Shown piece after piece: positions 38,033 to 49,173 of a stretch of 64,000 bases of DNA. Made by a program: the position numbers and the translations under genes. This DNA is from Panax quinquefolius (taxonomy: Eukaryota; Streptophyta; Magnoliopsida; Apiales; Araliaceae). The DNA lies in the NCBI GenBank assembly GCA_020205615.1, contig CM035151.1:19371326-19435325 (forward strand). The letters are read 5' to 3'. The notes under the pieces were generated by a model, which saw only the letters and a program-made list of their open reading frames with translations, did no database searches and had not been told where the DNA came from. Positions within the stretch are counted from its first letter, which is position 1, and each line of letters begins with the position of its first letter.

Positions 38033-39581
38033 TGTGACGCCCCCAAAATAGGTATACATCACCCATTCCGAGTTGTCAATACACGTATGTAAACAACTAC
38101 AACTTTATTATTACAACAAGAAATCGTGAGTTTAAATACAAATATTATCTTCTAGACAATATTTATACTCACATAAATCCTCATCACATTTATTGATACA
38201 TTATTTTACAAAATGGTGAGGACTACTAAACAATCCTTTCTAAAACCTTCATTCCATACCCCGACTGCACTCGCTTATATTCTCGCCTCCCGAGAAGAAT
38301 GGAACAAAAAGGAAAAGGGTGAGCTCAACTAGCTCAGTAAAGAATATTATGACTAAGATAATATACAACAAATTATCGTTAGTCTTCAACAGGGAAAAAT
38401 TTAATAGAATACAATAGATAACAAATTTTAAATCAATATTCGCAGCGGAAATAATAATTCATTAGAAGAGTTAAGTAGAGAATGCAAACTACTATCTTCT
38501 ATGTATGAATTTAAAAGTTCATCGCTCATCTTTTATCCCCAGAAACAACAATCAATATACATCTGAATCAAATATTCATCTTTTGCACTACAGTGCCAAA
38601 GATATTCATCACTTAGTCATGTTCATTTAAACACTGCTCATCTTTACTACAGCCCGAAGATATTAATCGACCGATTATGTTCATCTCAACACCGATTTAA
38701 TTTTTAATACCTCCAACTGTAAAATCTATCGATAAAACACCTCAACAATAATTTCTTCATTTATAACCACATAAATAAATCCATCATTTATATCCACATA
38801 AAATAAATATTTCTTTATCATATGAATCAATAATTAATTATTCACAAATAATATTATGTAATCACAATTATGACAACCAAAAGTTCGCTCCTCAGAAAGA
38901 GGGGGCTTTCCGATAAGGATTTCTCCTCATCGGGCGCCGCAATTAGGTGACCAAACCTCTCCTCGATGAACTTTCTAGACATTGCCAATAATGCTATCTA
39001 ATAATATTATTTAAATAATATGAATTATTGATCGATAATGGAGATAATAATGCAAAGACAATTATTGAACAACAATAATATAAAATATCAACGCAAAGAA
39101 TTATTGAATCAATAAAATAAAATATTGAATAAGAATTCACCGTAAAAATTATCGAGTAGTGCCTTCTTACGTAAGGATCAATAATTCAACAATACTTGCG
39201 TAACATCTTGTGTGCTTCTAGGCAACCACGCCGACATCGTTATTTTAACCACCGGTATTCCAATACGGTCTTAACAGTAACTAACTACCATTATTATTTT
39301 TAACCAACTTATATTTGTCGCTTTCTTCATCCAATCGCTTTCCGTTATGGGGCCCACACATGGTCGCTACTGGCGCATTTAATATTCCCCCCGGCAATAC
39401 TGAATATTCCACGACCAAACGAATATTCCCCACAAAAATGAATATTTTATAACCACTTGCTTATTTTGAAATATTTGCGTATTTAACCCTTAACTATCCA
39501 CATTAATCAAATCAACCCTTACTATTTCAAAATAATAAATAAAGGAAATTCCTTTTTATTTAAAAAAATTTCGGTCTTACA
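38033..39581 (-). repeat. LTR of gypsy element 2 (3' LTR in element orientation)
   Basis: Starts TGTGACGCCCCCAAAATAGG, ends tttcggtcttaca. It shares its first ~60 bases and its last ~100 bases with the element 1 LTRs but lacks their 55-60-bp tandem units. Its partner is 44350-45899. Confidence 0.9.
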
Positions 39582-39599
39582 ACCTCCCTCCTTATGAAA

Positions 39600-39760
39600 T
39601 TTCGTCCTCGAAATTGGCGTGACGTGTGTGTGTGTTTGAAAAGGTGAAGATACCTCGCTTTCATTTCCGCTTCCAATTCCTGTGTCATTTCCTCTATAGC
39701 ATGATTCCTCCACAAAACTTTAACTTGTGGTATGACCTTTCATACGTAGGACATGCTCCT
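39600..39760 (-). pseudogene. Chromodomain-like tail of element 2 integrase
   Basis: Minus-strand codons read [20 protein letters not shown], continuing with LEAEMK, the conserved core of the plant chromovirus C-terminal chromodomain. The upstream link to the integrase (around 39800-40200) is in other frames, so the protein is broken. Confidence 0.65.
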
Positions 39761-40363
39761 TCCTATCCAAGATCTTGATAGGTACCTCCTCATATACGTT
39801 AAGTCTTGGCTATCTCGTCCTGGTTCTAACTCAATAACGTGGTTCGGGTCTTTCACATATTTACGAAAGTACGGATATGTGAAACACATTATGAACACGA
39901 GACATACCTTGAGGTAACGCAAGTCTATAGGCTACATTTCCTACTCTTCGGTCAAGAATTTGAAATGGACCAATAAATCGTGGATTGAGCTTTCCTCTCT
40001 TCCCAAATCTTGTAACTCCCTTCCATGGAGCAACTCATGAACAATACATGATCCCCTACATTAAATTCCACGTTCTTTCGATGAAGATCCGCATAACTCT
40101 TTTGTCGATCTTGAGCCGTTTGTATACGTTGTCGAATTATTTGGATCTTTTCTAGTGAGTCATACGTCTTAACTTGGGTCCCAACAATGTTGCTTCACCC
40201 ACCTCATCCCAACATATTGGAGAACGACATTTTCGTCCATATAATGCTTCAATGGAGCCACACCTATACTTGCTCGATAACTGTTGTTGTAGGAGAATTC
40301 CACCAATGGTAAATACTTATCCCAACCGCCCTTGAAGTCTAGGACACGAGTCTTAATAAATCT

Positions 40364-40723
40364 TCAAGAGTTTGAATAGTCCTCTCGATTGTCCATCCGT
40401 TTGGGGATGGTATGCCAAACTAAATCGCAAATGCGTGCCCATAGCTTTTTGCAAGCTAACCCAAAATCTTGAAGTGAATCTTGGGTCACGATCCAAACTA
40501 TGGATACTAGCATGCCATGCAACCTCACAATCTCATTTACGTACATACTAGCAAGACGTTCAAGTGAATAAGTCTCCCATATCGGCAAGAAATGAGCAGA
40601 CTTGGTTAATCTATCAACAATAACCCAAATAGCATTGATGCCTTGAGAAACCGTAGGAAGACACAGAACGAAATCCATGGTAATGTGTTCCCACTTCCAT
40701 TCCGGAATCTCAAGTGGTTGCAA
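40364..40723 (-). pseudogene. Integrase core of gypsy element 2
   Basis: The frame opens [21 protein letters not shown], then [20 protein letters not shown] with the first catalytic Asp, then [13 protein letters not shown]. After that a small indel garbles the SDRDPRF motif with the second Asp (read as [11 protein letters not shown]). Downstream integrase pieces appear in other frames to about 40200. Not active as written. Confidence 0.85.
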
Positions 40724-41200
40724 CGGACCCTTAGGTACTAGATGCTCCGCTTTTACACGTTAATAAGTTAAACACATCGAGATAAACTTTGCAATCTCTC
40801 TCTTCATATTATTCCACCAAAATGTATGTCAAAGATCACGATACATTTTAGTACTTCCAAGATGGATTGCAAATGGTGTATTGTGTGCCTCCATCATAAT
40901 CTTGTACTTCAAATCGTAGTCGTTAGAACACAAAGTCTAGAGTGGACTCAAGTATTCCTTCTTCATCAATTCTCGCCCTAATAGCTCCTTCTTGTACTTT
41001 CTTCTTCATACGATATCGACTCCGGCCCGGGGGCTTGAGCAACCTTAACTTTTTCTATTAAAGTTGGCTCTATCGTATACTTGACATCATCGCACTCGCT
41101 TCCGCATATGATCTTCTACTCAACGCGTCACCTACCACGCTCACTTTTCCAGATGGTATTGAATAGTGTGGTCGTAGTCTTTCAATAGTTCGAGCCAACG

Positions 41201-41464
41201 TCATTGCCAGCGTGTTAAGTTCTTTTGAGTGAAGAAATATTTAAGGCTTTTATGGTCCGAATATATCTCCACTTTCTCCCCATATAGATAGTGCCTCCAT
41301 ATCTTTAAGCAAAAGCAAACGATCGCCGCTAACTCTAGATCATGAGTAGGATAATTCCTCTCATACTCTTTAAGTTGTCGCGAGGCATAGGCTATGACTT
41401 TCCCACGTTGCATGAGAACACATCCTAACCCTTTGCTCAAGCATCGTTGAGATAACAAATCCAT
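41201..41464 (-). pseudogene. RNase H domain of gypsy element 2
   Basis: The frame reads [20 protein letters not shown], then [20 protein letters not shown] and [20 protein letters not shown]. This is the retroelement RNase H core with its conserved acidic residues (E of DLELAA, D of SDHKSL). The start of the domain (DAS.KGLG) is shifted. It is the best preserved enzyme domain in this element. Confidence 0.87.
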
Positions 41465-41704
41465 CCGAACCGGATGGTATTGTTAGAAACAGTCTTGAAA
41501 TAAGTCTCCTCTTAAGCTCTTGGAAACTCTTCTCGCATTCTTCACTCCAAACGAATTTTGTATCCTTCCGAAGTTAATTTGAGTTAATGGAGTAGCGATT
41601 CGAGAAAACCTTCCACGAATCTCCGATAATAACCAAATTTAAGCCCAAAAGCTACGTGCTTGATCACCGACTTGGTTGCTCCCAACTTTGTATTGCTTCA
41701 ATCT

Positions 41705-41941
41705 TCACGGATCAACAGATACTCCATGTTTTGACACCACATGCCCAAGAAATGCTACTTCCTCGCCGAACTCGCATTTCTTCAATTTGGCATAAAGTTG
41801 GTTTTCACGAAGCCTTTGAGTACCAAACTTCAAATGGTGCTCATGATCTTCACGACTTTTGGAATATATAAGGATGTCATCAATAAAGACAACAACGAAT
41901 CGATCCAAATATTCCTTGAATACTCGGTTCATCATATCCAT
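41705..41941 (-). pseudogene. Reverse transcriptase palm fragment of gypsy element 2
   Basis: The frame contains [20 protein letters not shown], then [14 protein letters not shown] and [20 protein letters not shown] carries the two catalytic aspartates of gypsy RTs. Upstream RT text ([13 protein letters not shown], about 42150-42210) is in other frames. The plus-strand open frames over this region are shadows. Confidence 0.87.
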
Positions 41942-42859
41942 GAAAGCCAGCGAGGAGCATTAATTAGTCCGAAAGACATGACTAAGAATTCATAATGCCC
42001 ATACCGAAGTTCTCAAGGCGCCTTTGGAATATCCTCGATTCTAATCTTCACCGATGATATCCGAACGAAGATCGATTTTTGAAAAGAATTGCGCCCTTAT
42101 GAATCGGGTCAAACAAGTCATCAATACGAGGTAGAGGATACCTATTCTTGATGGTGACATGGTTCAATTCCGATAGTCAATACAAAGTCGCATACTCCCG
42201 CCTTTTTTCTTTACGAATAAAACAGAGCACCCCCTAAGGAGATGTACTAGGGCGAGATGAAACCGATGTCCAACAATTCACGTAGTTGGACCTTTAACTC
42301 TGAAGTTCAATAGAGCCATTCAAATGGGGTTTTAGAAATGGGCTTTGTACCGTGTTCAAGATCAATAAAGAATTCAACTTCACGCTACGGGGATAGACCG
42401 GAAGTTCTTCAGAAATACGTCGGGAAAAGTCAATAACAACAGGAATATTATTCAAATTTGACGTGTCTTTATTCAAATCCATAACATGGGCTAAGAAAGC
42501 TTGACATCCGCTTTTCAATAAACGAATAGCTTTATGATTAGATATGACGTTGATTGATTTTAATGGTTTAGTTGCTTGAATTAAATAAATGACGGGTTGG
42601 TTAGGAATATGAAAACTAACAACCTTACGAAAACAATCAATTTTGGCATGATGAGTAGTTAACCAATCAATCCCTAAAAATCACATCAAAAAAGTATCTT
42701 TAAAGAGATAAGGTCAACGTGTAAGGTAATGGTGCCAACTTGAATCAAACAAGATTTATAAAAATGGATGTGATGAAAGTTTCTCCTAACGGAGTTTCCA
42801 CAGATAGTCAAAGTCTAATTTCTCCTGAGTCAAGTTTAAACGTTGAGCACAAGCGGAGA

Positions 42860-42960
42860 GATAAATGAATGGGTAGCACCAAGATCAAGTAAGGTATAAA
42901 CTTCGCAAGAATTTATAAATAGCTTACCCGTGATCACCTCGTTTGGGTTCCTCGCATTAT
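42860..42960 (-). pseudogene. Aspartic protease remnant of gypsy element 2
   Basis: Minus-strand codons read VITGKLFINSCEVYTLLDLG, then ATHSFIS. The usual retroelement motif here is DTGATHSFIS; this copy reads DLG, changing the Thr next to the catalytic Asp. The position, between the CCHC knuckle and RT, is as expected. Confidence 0.65.
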
Positions 42961-43459
42961 GACCAATCCACAACAAACGCTCTTCCTAATCGTTAACTTT
43001 GACTTTTACCGGGACGATCTTTTGAATCACCGTCCTCATTGAACTAGGTTTCGCCATCTGCATAATCTCGAAAGCGATATGTCCTTCCTTTCCACAACTA
43101 TAGCATACCTTGAATCGTTGTGGCGCTTTGACTGATATGTCCCTCTTTTCCGCATTTGTAGCATATAATGACCGGTGGTCGTTTCTCCTCCCTTAGAACC
43201 CGATTCTTTAAACCGCTGCCGTCTTCACATAGTCGTTGTTAAATCTCCTCTTTTAAAATCTCCTCCCGACTCGCTTTTCATTTTTTCATAACCATGATTA
43301 CCACCAGAGTGGTTACCATTTCTGTCCGTCTGCTTTCTTTCTCCGCAGTTATCATTATTCTGCTGATTTGCTATCTCAGTACGATCCTCGTTATGGTCCT
43401 CAGTTGACCGTACTACTCGTTATCTCGCTTTCTAATAATTGAGCCCTGCTTACAACATC

Positions 43460-44065
43460 CTAATAAAGAGAAAGTTTATGAGAAATGAGATCTTGACGTA
43501 TGCCAGGTTTCAAACCTCTCAGAAACATCCGCGTCATACGTTCCTCATTCTCCACCAAATGAGGTGCAAACCTGGATAACTCTGCAAACTTTGCCTCGTC
43601 TTCGAGACACCGCCATGTTGTTTTTGCTCTAATCTGATGAACTCCACTTCCTTCATATAGACGAACACTTTCGTGAAAGTATTTGTCATTAAATAGTCTC
43701 TCTGAAACGCCTCCCAAGACATCTTTGAGTGCGGGTGGATGGGTACGCTTCACAGACTCCCACCAGATGGTCTGCTTCGCCACGGAACATAAAGGTGGCG
43801 AATGGAACCTTCTGTTCTCCGTGCATCCCAAGACATCGAATATCTTGGTAATTTGCTTGACCCATGTTTCCGCCATGATCGGATCCGCTTTCCTTAAATT
43901 CGTGTGGTCCCAACTCTTTGAATCGCTTGGTTGTGACAACCCGTGAATTGCTATCATTTCCTCCTCAGATTTTGAACACGAGTCTCCTCGTCGATTTTGC
44001 ATGAACTGCAAAAAGCTTCTAAACATCCCTCGCTCATCATCTACGCTTTCGGTGGTGTTGTTCAC
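43460..44065 (-). pseudogene. Gag (capsid) domain of gypsy element 2
   Basis: A 201-codon frame carries the plant retrotransposon gag domain: KADPIMAETWVKQITKIFDV, WWESVKRTHP, LFNDKYFHESVR and [19 protein letters not shown], ending FLRGLKPGIRQDLISH. Small frame slips are suspected inside it (around 43600-43750, where neighbouring frames give better matches). A CCHC knuckle lies downstream near 43100-43160. Confidence 0.85.
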
Positions 44066-44349
44066 GGGAGGAACATTGCCACTGTTGCACGTTCTCCTCG
44101 TTGGTAAAAATCAGCATCTCCACGGTCTCATTTACTCCAATCATTAATATTCTCGATCGACATTCTCAATATCGTCATAAAACAAGGGTTAATTAAGGAA
44201 ATCAATATATCACATAATATCCCTATATACCCAACTAACAAAAATAAGCTTAGGTAGGACACACTAGCGAAGGATTTACTCGCCTCTCCCCTCCTAGTTC
44301 TATTCCCCGATCTCCGCCAGAGATCATATCCTAAGCTCGATACCAACCG

Positions 44350-45899
44350 TGGCGCCCCCAAAATATAGTATACATCACCCATTCCGAGTTGTCAATACAT
44401 GGTACGTAAACAACTACAACTTTATTATTACAACAACAAAAATCTGTGAGTTTAAATACAAATATTATCTTCTGACAATATTTATACTCACATAAATCCT
44501 CATCACATTTATTGATACATTATTTTACAAAATGGTGAGGACTACTAAACAATCCTTTCTAAAACCTTCATTCCATACCCCGACTTCGCACTCGCTATAT
44601 TCTCGCCTCCCCGAGAAGAATGGAACAAAAGGAAAAGGGTGAGCTCAACTAGCTTAAGAAAGAATATTATGACTAAGATAATATACAACAAATTATCGTT
44701 AGTCTTCAACAGGAAAAATTTAATAGAATACAATAGACAACAAATTTTCAATCAATATTCGCAATGAAATAATAATTCATTAGAAGAGTTAAGTAGAAAT
44801 GCAAACTACTATCTTCTATGTATGAATCTAAAAGTTCATCGCCTATCTTTTATCCTCAGAATAACAATCAATATACATCCGAATCAAATATTCATCTTTT
44901 CTTACTGTGCCAAAGATATTCATCACCGGTCATGTTCATTTAAACACTGCTCATCTTTGCACTACAAAGCCAAAGATATTAATCGACCATTCGTGTTCAT
45001 CTCAACACCGATTTAATTTTTAATACCTCCAACTGGTAAAATCTTGATAAAACACCTCAACAATAATTTCTTCATTTATAACCACATAAATAAATCCATC
45101 ATTTATATCCACATAAAATAAATATTTCTTTATCATATGAATCAATAATTAATTATTCACAAATAATATTACGTAATCACAATTATGACAACCACGCCGC
45201 TCCTCAGAAAGAGGGGCTTTCAGATAAGGATTTCTCCTTCTTGTAGCCTTGATTAGGTGACCAAACCTCTCCTCGATGAACTTTCTAGACATTGCCAATA
45301 ATGCTATCTAATAATATTATTTAAATAATATGAATTATTGATCCGATAATGGAGATAATGTGCGTGAGTGACAATTATTGAACAACAATAATATAAAATA
45401 TCAACGCAGAAGAATTATTGAATCAATAAAATAAAATATTGAACGAAGAATTCACTGTAAAAAATTATTGAGTAGTGCCTTCACGTAAGGATCAATAATT
45501 CAACAATCTTGCGTAATACCGTGTGTCTTCTTTAATGCGAACCACGCCAGACATCGTATTTTAACCACCGGGTATTCCAACAGGTCTTAATGATAATAAC
45601 TACTGTAGTTATTTTTAACCAACTTATATTTGTCGCTTTCTTCATCCAATCGCTTTTTCAGTTATGGGGCCCACACGGTCGCTACTGTGCAGCATTTAAT
45701 ATTCCCCGACAAAGATTAATATTCCACGACCAAACGAATATTCCCCGACAAAATGAATATTTTATAACCACTTGCTTATTTTGAAATATTTGCGTATTTA
45801 ACCCTTAACTATCCACATTAATCAAATCAACCCTTACTATTTCAAAATAATAAATAAAGGAAATTCCTTTTTATTTAAAAAAAATTTCGGGGTCTTACA
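44350..45899 (-). repeat. LTR of gypsy element 2 (5' LTR in element orientation)
   Basis: Starts TGGCGCCCCCAAAATATAG, ends ggggtcttaca, and is colinear with 38033-39581. The copies differ by scattered substitutions and many short indels. The primer-binding site follows on the minus strand at about 44333-44349. Confidence 0.9.
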
Positions 45900-46080
45900 C
45901 AATGGCTATGAAATTATTAACCTAAAACTATGCCTATCAGTTGTTTGATAAAAGTTCTAAAAGAACTATGTTGACTGAAAATTATATATTAGACCAAAGT
46001 AAAGCTTGGGCTTTAATTGTTTATCATATGTGGTGTTATCTACTCTTTGATATTATTCTTCGTGTTGTTTATGTGAACAG

Positions 46081-46475
46081 GAGTCATGTCTTCGTCAAGC
46101 AATGATGTAGGAAGGATGAATGGTGACTTGCGCTACATACCTAGGCGATGTAAATATGGAAAAAAAGCAAATGTAAGAATTGTTGACTCGAACAAACCAT
46201 CGAAGGGGAGGTTATATTTTGTATGGGATGAGTGTGAGTTTTGGGCATGGTGCTTGCCTTCTACAACAAGCTCAAGTGGAATAGTCAGTGGCCCCAATGA
46301 AGACAATGACAGATTGGGGACATTGGTGAGTGGAACAAAATGCAACTGTTCGTGTGAGCAAAATGACATACCAACTAGGATGATAGTTGTTGAAAGTAAT
46401 ATTAAGATGATAATTGTTGTTGGAATTGTGTTGTATTTCGGAATAGTCATGATGTATTTTATTAGTAACAAATGA
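46081..46475 (+). CDS. GRF-type zinc finger protein with C-terminal membrane segment, carried by the MULE
   Basis: The ATG at 46086 opens a 129-residue ORF just after a good acceptor (gtgaacag). Residues ~15-60 (RYIPRRCKYGKKANVRIVDS, then KGRLYFVWDECEFWAWCLP) match the GRF zinc-finger pattern: Cys near the start, GR-x-F/Y core, later Cys and Trp. The second early Cys of the usual CxCG is replaced (CKYG), so metal binding may be impaired. Residues ~107-125 (MIIVVGIVLYFGIVMMYFI) form one hydrophobic segment, probably a tail anchor. Small GRF-plus-TM proteins are common, poorly understood accessory ORFs in plant transposons. It lies inside the MULE TIRs and points away from the transposase remnant. 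Function is unknown. Confidence 0.7.
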
Positions 46476-47499
46476 ATGTACAAACTAAATGAATGTATTT
46501 TAGGAGACCAATGGTAACAAGCTTTTGTCTGCGTTAGACTTTATGTTATGGATTACTGGAATTAGTTCTTTATCTATAAAAAGGATGGATTGCAAATTTT
46601 GTTGTTTATATCTTCTTTGAACATAACTTGTTGGATTTATGTTAGATTTCATTCAACATTAAATGTAGCACATACTCAACTGGACAGATACAATATTATA
46701 CCAACTATAAAACCTTGTCCATTCCAAAATGTAAAACATACTCAACTGTAAAATATTGCAAGCTGATTAATTATAAGACATACTTTTCTAATTATATTGC
46801 AAATCATTAAACATCCTGTACATGCTTTTTATTCCAAAATTACAATAATTACTATTAATTATACCAACTATAAAACATTGTCCAAAAACTATAGTAGACA
46901 AAGTCTACACAATCAACATAGTCAAAAACAGTTACAAGACATCATTCATGATCCAAAAACTACCCATTCAATATACTAAAGCCTTAATCCCCCCCCCCAG
47001 TCCTCTCTTCTTTGGTGATTTGCCTATCTTGTTCTTTATGGCTCCCTTCTTTATGTTCTTCCTCGTAAGCTGTGAGCTTGAAGTAGGCTAATTACTCCAC
47101 ATAGTAGATAAACTTGGTGTGGGATTAGGTTGAGAGCTTGAAGTTGTTGTAGCATTAGCAGTAGCAGTCCCTTGACTTGACTGTGTTCTAGTCTGCATCT
47201 TTGGTGGCCTGGGATTTGGCTGAAAAGGTAATCATTCCAGTTATCACACACAACCATATTGCAGTTATCCAAATGCATTCCAATTAAACCCAATAATCTA
47301 TTATATTGTACCTTAACAGGAATCTGCTGCACATTAGTTGGAGTCCCTCCAGTGGACTGATGTGATCTGGTAGCAATGTCATTTGTGCGATCCATTCAAT
47401 GACCGTGGCAAATGATTGGCGATGTTGTTTGTTAGTTGTCTGAAAATAAAAACATGTTAAACTGTTATAAACCATGTGTTAAAAAATACAATTGATAGT

Positions 47500-48053
47500 A
47501 TGAAATGAAAACATAAATGCTTATACCTTGTTCATTCTTGATTTAGGATGAAAAGGCAATGTACATGCCACTATCATTATGCCTACTATGTTAAACACCT
47601 TACATACGTGATGATGTCACCTTTTTTTTTTGTTGCTTTATGTTGGTTTTTTGGTTCATCTGGAGCCTTTCTTCTGAGTTTCCTTGGTCTGCCAGTGGGC
47701 TTATGATAAGTTGGAGGTTGAATCTTTGCAAAATTGGAGTGAACCCATTCACGGTGACTTGGCACAGGCACCTCCTCACTCTCTGCATTAACTAAGAAAT
47801 CAATCATATCAATGACATCTTTGTCATTTTGCATCACTAATGCCCCACCCTCCCAAATTTCATATCTCGGTACAAGGTAATAAATATTCAAATTTGAAAC
47901 TAGGCATAAAATAGAGTAGTATTCATGTATACTAAGCAAAGAAAGGTAATCCAACCCAACATTCTCTACTATTTGTTCACTACCCCCAACATATTTATGT
48001 ACTGGATCTTGAACAAACTTCCCACCATAATGAAAAATAATTCTGACAAACAT
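47500..48053 (-). pseudogene. Internally deleted MULE transposase (PB1-like N terminus joined to C terminus)
   Basis: Translation from 48053 reads MFVRIIFHYGGKFVQDP, KYVGGSEQIVENVGLDYLSL and later a loop ending EGGALVMQNDKDVIDMIDFL. This is the PB1-like N-terminal domain of plant Mutator-type proteins. It is followed within ~30 residues by PTYHKPTGRPRKLRRKAPDE, the basic tail normally found after the SWIM domain. The DDE transposase core and SWIM zinc finger are missing. A CCHC-like remnant (YVRC..., GHN-type text in the next frame) and a Ser/Thr-rich tail follow to about 47060 in shifted frames. The gene reads inward from the right TIR, as expected for a MULE. It cannot encode an active transposase. 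Confidence 0.75.
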
Positions 48054-48725
48054 TCTGCATTAAACAAATGAAGGAGAAATGGTTGAATAATATACAAAAC
48101 ATTAAAACAAGTATCACAAAAAGGGGACCAAATTCAGTGGCAGACACTGGGAGACAATAATAGTAATAAAGAAAGGGAGGACCATAGTACTCAGTATAAT
48201 TTATCAGGACCGAATATACTAAATAATTCCACAAAAAGGGGACCAAATACGTGGCAAACAAACATGCATATATAAAAAATAACTCATAAAATTAACAAAT
48301 TAAATATGATATCTATCAGACAAGGAGAAATTTACCTTAATCGACACCTTCTTGTATCACAGACCCCAATCGAAGGTGGGAACCCAGTCCTTGTCCACAG
48401 ATCTAACACGAACACACTAACCCACACCCTATTGCTCTCGCCTCTCTAGCCCTAGATTTTATCCACGATCGCTCGCCCATTTTGAGTCTCGATATCAGAC
48501 TGAAATCAAATGAAACAAAACCCTTATGGCTTTTGTCGTTTTCAATATATATATGAAGGGTAAATAAGTCATTAGCCAACTCAAATAACGGAGTGAAGAC
48601 GGAAATCACTTTTTCACTTCAACTCAAAAGGTAGAGTGTTTAAATGTAGCTTTACGGACTATAGGTGGTTAAGTGAGAAACCGGCAAAACCTCAGGTGTT
48701 TATCTGAATTTAACCCTACTTTATT

Positions 48726-49173
48726 TTGTCCCATCTCCCTGTTTCGTATCCCTAAAATACCCCTTACCAATTTCAGTCGTTTCACCTCAGGCCAAATTCA
48801 ACGGATATCATATTTGATATTCCTCGCCCACTCTCTCCGGTCGGTATCCAAAGCCAGACAATCACTTGGAATTCTCTCTCTAAAAGTCTTCCATATCGCT
48901 CTTTCATTCTCACTCACTCTTTTATGTAGCCATTAAACCACGTCTTTTAGCGTTTTCCTTTTCATCTTTTTGGCTCTGCAACTTTTTATCTCAACTCTGA
49001 TGAACTATTTTTCTTCAAGTGAAAGCAAAGCATCTTTATTGATTTGCTCCAAATTTCATTAGTTTTTCTTTTTATTTGGTATGTCAGTGATTTGGTGATC
49101 TTCATTTGAATTTTCATTTGAGATCCAAAAGCACTGGTGCAGTTACAGATCATCTGATCGGCTTGAAGCAGCA
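48726..49173 (+). promoter_or_regulatory. Remaining promoter and 5' leader of the CIP7-like gene
   Basis: Only ~450 bp separate the MULE's right target duplication from the CIP7-like ATG. The segment is pyrimidine-rich (ctcgcccactctctccgg; ctctctctaaaagtcttcc), typical of a plant core promoter and leader. No confident TATA box was seen. Anything upstream of 48717 in the present chromosome is transposon. Confidence 0.5.

Larger units (their letters stand above)
38033..45899 (-). mobile_element. Ty3/gypsy chromovirus-type LTR retrotransposon (element 2), nested in the MULE
   Basis: LTRs at 38033-39581 and 44350-45899 (about 1.55 kb each) have TG...CA ends and flank a 4.8-kb internal region. 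The exact 5-bp duplication CAATG lies at 38028-38032 and 45900-45904. Minus-strand order is gag, protease, RT, RNase H, integrase, chromodomain-like tail. A polypurine tract (AAGGAGGGAGG on the minus strand) abuts the left LTR, and a tRNA-iMet-like site (ttggtatcgagc) lies by the right LTR. It shares LTR end sequences and internal coding sequence with element 1 but has LTRs 1 kb shorter, because the tandem-repeat blocks of element 1 are absent. All frames are interrupted. Confidence 0.93.
37377..48716. mobile_element. Mutator-like element (MULE), 11.3 kb including a nested gypsy element
   Basis: Long terminal inverted repeats start GGGTTAAGTTTAGATGACC on the left and, reversed, GGGTTAAATTCAGATAAAC on the right. 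They share at least ~120 bp (for example acctgaggttttgccggttt and gctacatttaaacactc). The insertion is flanked by the exact 9-bp duplication TACTTTATT (37368-37376 and 48717-48725), diagnostic of Mutator-like elements. Removing the nested gypsy element and its duplication leaves about 3.5 kb. The element carries a GRF zinc-finger ORF on the + strand and a deleted MULE transposase on the minus strand, so it is probably non-autonomous. It lies about 450 bp upstream of the CIP7-like ATG. Confidence 0.93.

Noticed and set aside
47051..47475. Separate minus-strand genes downstream of the PB1-like ORF
   Set aside because: They follow the transposase tail in shifted frames (Ser/Thr-rich, QTRTQSSQG-like) and are better read as its decayed C terminus.
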